Source: Platanthera guangdongensis (taxonomy: Eukaryota > Streptophyta > Magnoliopsida > Asparagales > Orchidaceae). From it: a DNA stretch of 64,000 nt. The stretch is taken from positions 57,501,675 through 57,565,674 of the forward strand of contig CM077162.1 of assembly GCA_039583875.1 (NCBI GenBank), read 5' to 3'. Both the position numbers and the translations under genes were made by a program. Below the pieces are notes generated by a model. It made no database searches. It saw nothing but the letters and a program-made list of their open reading frames with translations, and was not told where the DNA came from. Position 1 is the first letter of the stretch; each line of letters begins with the position of its first letter. Shown here one piece after another: positions 54,301 to 64,000 of the stretch.

Positions 54301-57300
54301 AGGTCTGCAGAAAAAGAAGGGAGGTATGACTTCCGCTTCAAATATTCACGTTATAGAGATAAACCTTTCTGCTCCTTCATCTTGGGTATTGGATACCGGA
54401 TGTGGTTCTCACATTTGTACAAATGTGCAGGAACTGGAAAGGAGAAGATTGCTGAGTAAAGGGGAGGTGGACCTCCTCGTCGACAATGGAGCAAGAGTTG
54501 CTGCTGTAGCCGTAGGGGTTTGCCGTCTTTCTTTGCCCAGTGGGCTTGTAATAGAACTAGATAAATGTTATTTTGTTCCGGACATAACTAGAAACATTAT
54601 ATCTATTTCATGTTTGGACATGATTGGATTTTCTTTTATAATTAAGAACAACTGTTGTTCTATATTTAAGAATGATGTTTGTTACGCTGTAGCCCAATTG
54701 TTTAATGGTCTTTATGTTTTGAACTTGGACCATCTGATCTGTAATGTAGAAAATAATAAAAGACTAAGAACAAATGACGCGAACCCTACTTTTCTCTGGC
54801 ATTGTCGTTTGGGCCATATCAACGAGAAGCGCATATCCAAGCTCCATAGAGATGGACTTTTGGACTCATTTGATTATGAATCATTTGAGCGATGCGAATC
54901 TTGTTTGTTAGGCAAGATGACTAAACCCCCTTTCACTAGTTATACTGAGAGGGCTGAGGATCTCTTGGGTGTTGTACATAGTGATGTATGCGGACTTATG
55001 AGTTCCATGGCTAGAGCTGGGTATTTCTACTTTGTTACATTTACTGATGATTTCAGTAGATACGGATATGTGTATCTTATGAAGTGCAAATCCGAGACCT
55101 TTGAAAAGTTCAAAGAGTTCAAGAATGAAGTAGAAAACCAGTTGGGTAAAAGGGTTAAAGCACTCCGATCTAATCGAGGTGGCGAATACCTGAGTCATGC
55201 GTTCCGTGATCATCTGAAAGAGTGTGGTATTATATCACAGCTCACTCCACCTAAAACACCACAACATAATGGTGTGTCTGAGAGGCGAAATCGTACTCTG
55301 TTAGACATGGTACGTTCGATGATGAGTCATGCAGACTTGCCTGTTTCCTTTTGGGGTTTTGCTTTAGAGACTGCTGCAATGACATTGAATCGCGCTCCAA
55401 CGAAAACGGTTCTGAAGACACCATATGAGATATGGACTGGGAAGCGTCCTAGTATGTCGTTCATTAAAATTTGGGGATGTGAGGCATACGTGAGACATTA
55501 AATTCCTAACAAGCTGGAACCCAAATCGGATAAATGTTATCTGGTGGGATATCCTAAGGAAACGAAAGGGTATTACTTTTACCTACCGTCTGAGGGCAAA
55601 GTGTTTGTCGCAAGTACTGTTGTCTTCTTGGAGAAAGAGTTCTTATCAAGAAAGACTGAAAAGGTAGAGCTTGAAGAAGTTCAAGAACCACCTGTAGTGA
55701 ATGAACCGAAATTGGATTCTGAGACAGGACTGTAAGATGTTGTAGCTAGAGAACCTGCTCAAGGAACACAAGTCCTACGTAGATCTGGTAGACCGAGGTT
55801 TGAGCCTGAGAGATATGGATTTCTCGTGTCTCAAATAGGTAATTTGTTGCTTATGGATCATGATGATGAACCAGCAACCTACCAAGAGGCTATGAATGGA
55901 CCGGACTCCGACAAATGGCTTGAGGCTATGAAATCCGAAATGTACTCCATGTATGCAAACCAAGTTTGGAACTTGGTGGAACCACCTGAAGGGGTACGAC
56001 CCATAGGGTGCAAGTGGGTCTTCAAGAAGAAGACCGACATGGATGGGAATGTACAGACATTCAAAGGGCGACTGGTGGCTAAGGGTTACAAGCAAATTCA
56101 TGGTATTGACTATGATGAGACCTTTTCCCCTGTTGCCATGGTAAAGTCCATACAGATATTGCTTGCTATTGCTGCATATCATGACTACGAGATCTGGCAG
56201 ATGGATGTCAAAACGGCTTTCCTTAATGGAAACCTCCTTGAGGAAGTGTATATGACATAACCCGAGGGTTTTGTATCCCCAGATGAAGCCACTAAAATAT
56301 GCAAGCTGAATAAGTCCATTTATGGACTGAAACAGGCCTCTCGAAGTTGGAATCTTTGTTTTGATGAGAAAATCAAAGAGTTTGGTTTCATCAAGAATGA
56401 AGATGAGCCTTGTGTTTACAAGCGAATTAGTGGGAGCATTGTTGTCTTCCTGATATTGTATGTAGATGACATATGTTGATTGGGAATGATATTCCTACCC
56501 TGAAAGTTGTTAAGAACAACCTAGGGAACTGCTTTTCAATGAAGGATTTGGGTGAAGCGACTTATATACTTGGTATTAAGATCTATATAGATAGATCGAA
56601 GAAGTTGCTGGGTTTGAATCAGAGTACGTACATCGAAAAGGTGTTGAAGCGGTTCAACATGCTTGAGTCCAAGAAAGGATTTTTGCCCATGTCTCATGGT
56701 GTGAATCTCTCTAAGGACCAATGTCCAAAGTCTTGTGAAGATAAGGACCGCATGAAGTTGATTCCATATGCTTCGGCAATTGGATCAATCATGTACGCGA
56801 TGTTATGTACTCGACCCGACGTCTCCTTTGCTTTGAGCATGACTAGCAGGTATCAGTCAGACCCCGGTGAGTGTCACTGGATTGCAGTCAAGAATATCCT
56901 GAAGTACTTGAGAAGGACTAAGGATGTGTTCTTGGTGTATGGTGGAGAGGAAGAGCTCGTTGTAAGTGGTTACACGGATGCTAGCTTCCAAACTGACAGG
57001 GACGACTCCAAGTCTCAGTCAGGTTTTGTGTTTTGCCTGAATGGAGGAGCTATGAGCTGGAAGAGTTCCAAGCAAGAGACAGTTGCTGATTCTACAACAG
57101 AGGCCGAGTATATCGCCGCAGCTAATGCAGCGAAGGAGGCTGTATGGATTAGAAAATTCATCGGCGAGCTTGATGTAGTTCCTAGCATTGTTGGTCCCGT
57201 AGTTCTCTACTGTGATAACAATGGTGCAATTGCACAATCTAAGGAACCTAGATCCCATCAGCGCTCCAAGCACATACTTCGGCGATTTCATCTTATTCGT

Positions 57301-57387
57301 GAGATTGTCGAACGAGGAGATGTAAACATTTGCAGAGTGCCGACTGAGGAGAATATTGTAGATCCACTGACAAAGCCTCTCGCGTAG
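54230..57387 (+). pseudogene. pol: Element E pol (PR-IN-RT-RNaseH), broken
   Basis: Knuckle, then protease WVLDTGCGSHIC (near 54390). Integrase has HCRLGHIN, CESCLLGKMT, VHSDVCG, then RSNRGGEYLS, in which the second catalytic D is N, and TPQHNGVSERRNRT. RT has MDVKTAFLNG and YVDDI (near 56460). RNase H has GYTDASFQTD and TTEAEYIAA. Stops at 55499, 55733 and 56258. A one-base deletion near 56474, just after YVDDI, moves the remainder (56473-57387) to another frame. Confidence 0.9.
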
Positions 57388-58415
57388 AGAAAGAATGATG
57401 GTCATACTAGATCGATGGGTATACGATACCTAAATGATCAACTCTAGTGAGAATCTTATGGGTTGCATGTAAACTTGTATTTTGTTGGCTATTTGTTCAT
57501 ATGATGAACATTGTACCTAGTTTTTCTTTTACAATTAATGGCAAATTCTTTTATTATGAATTTTTCTATATGATAGTTAAATGTTAACATAATAGATACC
57601 CTTAGAATGTTCGTTTCCATGGGACATCAAGTACGTGACTTGAATGTGAGAGCCTATGATTTATTTGAAGCTTCATTCTTAAAAGGTCCCTGGTCAAGTA
57701 TCATCATAGAAGCTAAGGGTGATGATGGTACTTGGAGACTAGCACGCGCGTTGACTGATGACTGGTTCTCACAGGTCATGATATTGTGATATCAAGTCAT
57801 CACGTGGGTACTTGTTAGTGAACAAGTTGTACTGGACAGACCCAACCTGAGACTACTCTGTGGATTGTCATCCAATCGTGTCACGAGTAGGTCTCAATTG
57901 ACAATGGTGTTGTGGTCCTTTGACCTGAAGTCACAGCATTCATCAAGTGAGGAAGAGCGTGCTTTGATGCCATCTAAAGTCTTCCTTGAGAAAGGTTGAT
58001 GATAAGGGTGGTTGTTGGGCATGTTATGAATCATTTGGGTGTTTGTGTGTGAGCAGATATGGGATTTGTCCTTCTGTATGACAGGAATTGCATCCATGGT
58101 CCCCTTGATGGAACTGGACTGAGAAATGCATGGCCATGCTTGGTTGAGTCAATATGTGATATTGGACTCACCATTCTCTGGAAGTCCGTCCTGGATCAAG
58201 AAACTTGGATTGAGCTATTACGAGGGTGACATGGTCCATGCCTCTAGTTCTTTCCGGATGTAAGGGACAAAGGGACAAAGACAACGCTGATACATTGGTC
58301 ATAAAGGCTTATGAGTTATAAACTCTTATTGCTTGGGGAGCAATGATGCATTGCTAGATGCCGCTCATTGTTTGTGAGGTTTTTGATTTGATACTTTCAA
58401 GATCAAGTGGGAGTC
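57388..58415 (+). other. Element E 3' untranslated region and PPT
   Basis: About 1 kb with no gene I can support; a 60-codon ORF at 57607-57789 has no recognisable feature. Purine-rich CAAGTGGGAGTC directly before the LTR (58404-58415) is the likely polypurine tract. Confidence 0.65.
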
Positions 58416-59604
58416 TGTTGGAGTTACCATGGTGATCTGGAAGTGGTCAAACATGTAATATCACTGCCAACGCGATATGAGCCTGCAGGGTCGCACATAA
58501 GAGATGTGGAGAAGTTGGATGATTGACTGTGTTGGTAAAGGTTACCAATCACCGACCTTAATGGGGTTATGGGCAAAGTGTTGCCTTAAAGAATCATCGG
58601 GTTGGGCAAATGTTGCCTTGAAGGACTGGTAAGAATGGTTGACCGAGGGTCGACGAGAATCGTCGAGAATGGTTCTCTGATTTTCGCCGATCGACGAAAA
58701 TCATCGAGAATTCTTCTCTGATTCTCGCCGATCGACGAGAATCGTTACTATGATTCTCGACGATCGACGAGGATCGTCGACCGCAGGTCGACGGTCGACG
58801 AGTATAGTCCACCCCGCGTTCGGCAAGAATCGTCGAGTATTGTACTCTGATTCTCGCCGATCCTAGGTGTTACTCGCCGACTGATTCTCGCCGAATCTGT
58901 TTGTGATTCTCGCCGATTGTGACTCTCGCCGACTGATTCTCGCCGATCCTTACTGATTCTCGCCGATTGATTCTCACCGAATCTGCTTGGTGATTCTCGC
59001 CGATTCTGGAACCCTAATTTTCTAGGTGGTCTGTGGATAGCGATTGACCTAAATCTGTTTATGCCTTCGATATAAAAGGGACACTTAGGGTTTTCGGGTA
59101 TCATGCTTAAGCCTTTTGGCAGCCGATCGAATCGACATCGACGGAAGTGTTCCGCTCGCCGTTCGTTCGCTCCGCCGATCCTGAATCCCGCCGACGGAAG
59201 GGTTTCGCCGCCGTGCTCGCTCCGTCGACCACCTCTTCTCCGGCGATCGTCGCTGGCGCTGCAATCCCTGGCGCGGACCTAGCAGTCCGTGGGAAAGCAA
59301 GGTGCGGTCTTTCTCCTTCCCGATTTTTGTGCGACGGAAAGATCGGCGTTCTCCCGCTCGTGTGGACCTCTGTAGAGACGTGGATATTATTCCACGTAGA
59401 ACTCGCGACCAGCAAGAACCGGAAGCTAGGAGCATCTCCGTTGAGTTGTGACTCAATGCCACCGAGGTAATTTTTGCCTAGTTGTATGTTAACTTCTTGA
59501 TTCAATTATCATGGCCCGATCCCATTTCTTTTGGGTTTTCTTGATGTTTTTATTCTTCCGCTGTGTGCACAAGCGTTGTGCCATCCTCATAGAGAAACCC
59601 AACA
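58416..59604 (+). repeat. Element E 3' LTR
   Basis: 1189 bases pairing with 51317-52505. Array at 58637-59005, TATA at about 59071-59080. Several array CpGs are intact here where the 5' copy has changed, and the reverse. Confidence 0.95.
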
Positions 59605-61440
59605 GAAAGGTATTTTATGACTATGAATTATGACGACTAAGGTTAAGTTGTATATCACTATTAAAAAACAAAGATGTAGCTTTCAAAAGTTTTTGTGATT
59701 ACAAAGTTTTTGTTGAAAAATAATTAGAAAAACACATAAAGAGTATACGAACAGATAGAAATGGAGACTTTACAGCTAAAGTATTTAATAAGTTTTGTAT
59801 TGAACATGAAATCAATATATAACTAAATGAAGCAATAACTCCACAAAAGAATGGAGTAGCAGAAGAAAAAATAGAACTACTCAAGAAATTGCAAGGACTA
59901 TGTTAAATGAGAGTAAACTTAGTGAGAAATTTTGGTCATTTGCTTTTCAAACAACAGCTCATATAATAAATAGATGTTTATTAAGACATACCTCTCTTAA
60001 AATACCTTATGAGTTATGGAATAATAAAAAACCTTTGGTTTAATATTTAATGTTTTTGGAAGCAAATGTTGGATTAAAAGAAGGAAGTGTGATATTTAAA
60101 AACTAGAAAATAGGTGTGATGAAGTAAATTTTATTGGTTATTTTGTTGCTAGTAAAAGATATACGTGCCTTTTAAATGATAGTCATAGAATTATAGAAAC
60201 TTCAGATGTCAAATTTGATGAAATAAGTCATCAAGAAGAGAAGACAGACATTGAAGAAGATGATAAAAAATTGAATTAAGCAATAAACAAGATAAACTTA
60301 AAATTACGGACAAGGAAGAAATTTTTGAGAAAATATCTAATTTAAGAAAATCATATCAAAAGGATCATGCTGAAAACTTAATAATTGGGAACTTAAATAA
60401 AGAAGTCACTACAGGTAGTAAGCAAACAAATACATAATATTTTACGATAGCATCTTAAGAATCTGAAATAGTAAATGAAGCTCTCAATAATGACTTTTGG
60501 TCAGATTTGTTAGAATGAAACTTGGGAGCTCATTGAAAACATTAGAATAAAAATATTTTTAGTTCAAAATGGGCTTTTCAAAATAAATTAATTAAAAAGG
60601 GAGAGGTTATTAGGAATAAAGCAAGATTAGTATATAATGATTACTCTCAAATAGAGGGGGTAGACTACGATGAGATGTTTACTCCAGTAGCTAGGATGGA
60701 ATCAATCAGGATGTTTCTTTTTCTATCAATTAAATTAAATTTCAAAATATATCAAATTGATGTAAAATACACATTTTTGAATAGATATTTAGATGAAGAA
60801 GTGTATCTGGAATAACCTGAGGGCTTTTTTGATCAAATAAATTCATCATATGTGTAGAAGCTAAAAAATGATATATGTGATTTAAAATAAGCTCCATCAG
60901 CTTGGTATGATCGCTTAGAGAAATTTCTGCATAGTACTGGTTTTAAAAATAGTCAAATTAATAACACATTATATATCAAATGAATGAATGTTGGACTAAT
61001 TTTTGTGTTAATCTATGTAGATGATATATTGTTGGGATCAAAAAATTTAAACTTATGTGGTAAATTTATTCAAGAAATGAAACGTACTTTTGAAATGTCT
61101 ATTATTGGAGAACTACCATATTTTCTCAGAATATAAATTTATGAGAAAGAGAATGGTATATGCTTAAGTCAAAGTAAATATCTATTAGAAATACTTTAGA
61201 AATTTGAGATGTGTGATTGTAAGTCGATTAGTACTCTTGTGAGTACAAATCTAAAACTATCTAAGGAAATTGTTGGTCTAAAATTTGAACAAAAGAAATA
61301 TAGATCATTAATTGGGAGCTTATTACATCTAACGTCGACATGACCATATATAACATACTCTATGAGTTTAGTATATAGTTTCAAAGCAATCTAAAAGAAT
61401 ATCATTGAGTTGCTGGAAAAAGAATTCTAAGGTATGTTGC
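59605..61440 (+). pseudogene. Element F: ancient copia integrase and RT, 3' part
   Basis: Resumes with the duplicated GAAAG. Integrase core RTDRNGDF (near 59750) and TPQKNGVAEE (near 59850). RT: VDYDEMFTPVARMESIRM (60660-60715), LIYVDDILLGS (about 61010-61040), then SQSKYLLEIL and YRSLIGSLLHL (near 61310). Many stops and frameshifts. It fades at about 61440, before RNase H is complete. No LTR of F identified. Confidence 0.78.
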
Positions 61441-62213
61441 GGTATTGATGCATCTTCCCTTTCTTAGCCGACACCTTTTTGGGGGACCGCTCAATTCGTG
61501 ACTCCTTTTGAAATTCCCCAAATTCATATAACTATGGAGGAGCATTGGTGACAGAATATATTTTCTTTCGCTGATGGTGGAGATTTTTTTGAAGGGGATT
61601 TTTTTCTCCTTCCTTGATTGGATCCATCCGGCCCCACCTCTTTACCCGATTTTAGGGTTCTCTCACCTATAATGGTGTGGCTGGTTTTTCCCCAAGAAGT
61701 AGAGATTTTCGGCCAACAAGAATACGTAGAGTGGTTGGTTGGTCTTGGACAAACTAGGGGTTATCTTCCTCGTTGCTTCTGGGTGTGAGTTTCCTTGTGG
61801 TCGGCACCGCATTCCTTGTCATCGAGCTTCTTCCTTGCTATAGCTTTGCTGAAGAGCTTATTTCTTTTTGCAGCATGCTCGGCTCATGGCCGCCAGCTCT
61901 TCTCTTATTGTTGGATTTCTTTCTCGTTGCAGCGTGTATGACCAGATCTTGGAGGATTCGAAATTGCCATCAATCTCTCAGTTTATTTTCCCCCCTTTTT
62001 TCTGTATTGTATGCTTGAGAAAAGAAAAGAAAATATTTTGCCTGTACAGTGGACATACCCAATTTTAGGGAACCACTTTATATTTGTTGTTCTTTATTTG
62101 TGGTGTTTCTTACTGTTTTATGCTTATCATTCTTTGTAATCGCTTTCTTTTTATCGTTAGATTATTTTTGAGGATTTGTAAATTATCTACCTGTTCACCG
62201 TTTTCATAATAAG
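61441..62213 (+). repeat. Probable 5' LTR of remnant G
   Basis: The stretch ends in the R/U5 block GTGGACATACCCAA ... GGAACCACTTTAT (62048-62085), shared with the LTRs of A, B, C and D, and lies just before a primer site. Its 40-base end (about 62158-62200) is repeated at 63487-63530. The start is not visible; 61441 is simply where F ends. ORFs here lack support. Confidence 0.5.
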
Positions 62214-62225
62214 TGGTATCAAGCC
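62214..62225 (+). other. Remnant G primer binding site
   Basis: TGGTATCAAGCC after the LTR-like stretch, matching the tRNA-iMet type in its first eight bases. Confidence 0.65.
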
Positions 62226-62373
62226 ATGTTTGATCAATGACTAATTAGACATTATATTTAAAGTTAGGTCAATGGTAAGTGACTACAATTATTCACTCCC
62301 TATCTTCCCAATCTTGATCCGTGAATTTATCAAGTAACATCGGTGTCAGTGCAAATTTTTTGGATTGGTCTCT

Positions 62374-63114
62374 ATGTCATCTTCTATACTCAATACAAAG
62401 TTCGAAGTTGCGAAGATTGATGGGAAGCACAATTTTGGCTTATGGAAGGTGAAGGTCAAAGCACTACTGATCAAGGACGATTTACATTGTATCTTATTTG
62501 GAAAGGCCCATAAGGATGCTGAGGGTACTGGTCATATATAGTAGGATCTAGATCTCAGAGCTCTATCCACCATACATCTTTACTTACGTGATGAAGTGTT
62601 ATATGGAGTTATTTCAGAGATGTTTGCCTCTAGTATTTGGGCAAAGCTGGAGAGTGCTGATATAACGAAGTCTCTCCCTAACCACATCTACCTCAAGCTG
62701 TAGTTGTACAAGTTTAGCATGAAGGAGGGTGTCTCTCTACATGACCACCTGAACTGTTTCAACGAACTATTATCTGAGTGTCTCAGTATGAATATCAAGG
62801 TGGAGGAAGAGGACAAGAAAATTATTTTTCTAAATTCTCTTCCAAAGTCCTATGAGGGCACGATCACTACCCTCACCTACAGTAAGGATATTTTGGATAT
62901 AGAGGAGGTCACTACAACCTTACTCTCAAATGACATTCAAAATAAGTCGTTCTACTTAGATATTGATGGAAGTTTAGCTTTATTTTCTCGGGGTCAGTCT
63001 AGTTCAGTCAGAGTAGGCAAGCCTAAGAAAAGTTCAGATAACGACTCCAACTATTGCAAAATGAAGGGTCATGGAGTCGAAGATTGTTGGAAGATTCAGA
63101 ATAAGGAAAAATAA
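62374..63114 (+). pseudogene. gag: Remnant G copia gag, broken
   Basis: ATG at 62374. Copia Gag of the type starting KIDGKHNFGLWKVKV; later MKEGVSLHDHLNCFNELL and LPKSYEG. A knuckle-like end NYCKMKGHGVEDCWK has lost one cysteine. Stops at 62539, 62542 and 62701, same frame throughout; terminal TAA at 63112-63114. No pol follows. Confidence 0.8.
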
Positions 63115-63533
63115 AAAACCATGGTGAATATAAAGAAAGTTTTGTCGCAACCATGTGCCTTGAGGATGCATTCGAGGACATCATCTAGTATTTTTCTCAC
63201 CTATCTTTCTCTTATCTTTTTTGTGTTTTCTTTTTTGGGCTTCCTGCATTTTTTTTCTTATTCTATTCTCATGGTCTTTATCCCTTCATTTGATCACACT
63301 TATTTCCCCTTATTTTTAGTCATGTTATCTCTATACTTGTGTTCTTATAATTCTTATTTCGAGTGTTTTCCTGGCTAAGAACTTTATTTTTGAATGAAAT
63401 TTGGTGACCCTCAATTACCTAAGCTTTTTTCTTATTACTCCACATTCTACTTAAGCTTATAGTGTGTCTAATCGACCTTTTTTGATTAGATTATTTTTGA
63501 GGATCTGTAAGTTATCTTCCTGGTGACAGGTGG
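63115..63533 (+). other. Remnant G 3' end with LTR-like tail
   Basis: No gene. 63487-63530 repeats the last part of the G 5' LTR (TTAGATTATTTTTGAGGAT then TGTAA.TTATCT.CCTG). This suggests a 3' LTR end after an internal deletion of pol. Confidence 0.45.
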
Positions 63534-64000
63534 TGAAAATTTTATTTGCAAAATTAATCCGAACTAGAAATCCTATTCAGATAAGTATACCTATCAAACT
63601 GTAGTTTAGGAACACAAGTGTCATATTAAATCTGTGAACCATCGAATATTGTACTCACATGAATGACTATCATTTTATCATAGCAAATTTGGTCGGTTAT
63701 TTTAAGTGAAATATTCTTTATGAAATCTATTAGAGAGAATGCCTTGGTACTTTGTATAGGTTCAATTTGGAGTTTGATTTAAAAATGTTTCACCTTATCT
63801 TTTTTAAAAAATCATGACCGGAGATTTGAAAATGAAATAGTTATTCTCTAGAGTTAACCATTTCCTAATCTTTTAAAAAATTAAGTGAAATCTCTTTCAA
63901 TCTTAATTTGAATAAAAATTGCTTTGAATTTGAAATCATGAAAATCCGGAGGAGTGACATTAGATTTTCTCAAAAATGATATGAACTCCTTTTATTTCTG
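63534..64000. other. AT-rich stretch without recognisable content
   Basis: I see no ORF of interest, repeat or element end here. Confidence 0.5.

Larger units (their letters stand above)
51317..59604 (+). mobile_element. Element E: complete but mutated copia, different lineage
   Basis: 8.3 kb: LTR 51317-52505, PBS, long leader, gag, pol, 3' spacer, PPT, LTR 58416-59604, GAAAG duplication. Both LTRs are 1189 bases with no net indel and roughly 3% differences by eye, mostly transitions. One Gag knuckle and no env-like gene, so not of the A-D type. I do not assign the lineage firmly; the RT (DMDGNVQTFKGRLVAKGY) resembles Tork-type elements from memory. Confidence 0.94.

Noticed and set aside
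57607..57789. 60-codon ORF between E pol and the 3' LTR
   Set aside because: Short, no motif, and not needed by the known copia layout.
61773..62068. Two overlapping ORFs of 81 and 66 codons
   Set aside because: They lie in the LTR-like region upstream of G's primer site and share no known motif.

Overview
The window is plant nuclear DNA made almost entirely of nested, mostly decayed LTR retrotransposons. I found no host gene, tRNA, rRNA or CRISPR array. A plant is indicated by Ty1/copia elements with tRNA-iMet primer sites (TGGTATCAGAGC type), long LTRs, two-zinc-knuckle Gag proteins and an extra 'env-like' gene after pol. This is the layout known for the Sirevirus lineage. A flowering plant, probably a eudicot, is my guess; nothing here fixes the species.

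Layout. (1) Element A, + strand, runs from before base 1 to 24866. It has a partial 5' LTR (1-1287), gag and pol broken only by nonsense codons, an env-like pseudogene, and a 3' LTR (22967-24866). (2) Element B, - strand, 9327-22419, is inserted in A's env-like gene with a perfect AAAAC target duplication. It is young, with near-identical LTRs and open gag, pol and env-like frames. (3) A itself sits in the leader of a third, older family on the - strand. Copy D spans 24867-33930. Copy C spans 36788-46949. Between them lies a truncated Ty3/gypsy element (gag start plus 5' LTR, 33930-36787). (4) 46950-49187 holds unassigned DNA and another gypsy gag/LTR remnant. (5) A very decayed, AT-rich copia element F (49190-51316 and 59605-61440) is split by element E, a + strand copia of another lineage (51317-59604), with a GAAAG duplication. 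(6) A remnant G (about 61441-63530) keeps a primer site and a broken gag. The last ~470 bases hold nothing I recognise.

How the parts work together. In A, B, C and D the order is LTR, PBS, gag, stop, pol, spacer, env-like gene, PPT, LTR. Gag and Pol share one frame but are separated by a stop, followed within a few codons by TTG-CAG (mutated in D). The spacer between pol and the env-like gene repeats the family's own LTR palindromes, followed by a TATA-like box about 105-130 nt before the env-like start. I read this as a candidate internal promoter copied from, or converging on, the LTR promoter.

The main leads are: this internal promoter; the TCGA-centred palindrome arrays that recur in unrelated families and, in C and D, extend into gag as a repeated SSNxDRR peptide; a stem before the PBS with compensatory changes between families; and evidence of ectopic recombination (an LTR with internal sequence on both sides, and one copy with two different LTR types).
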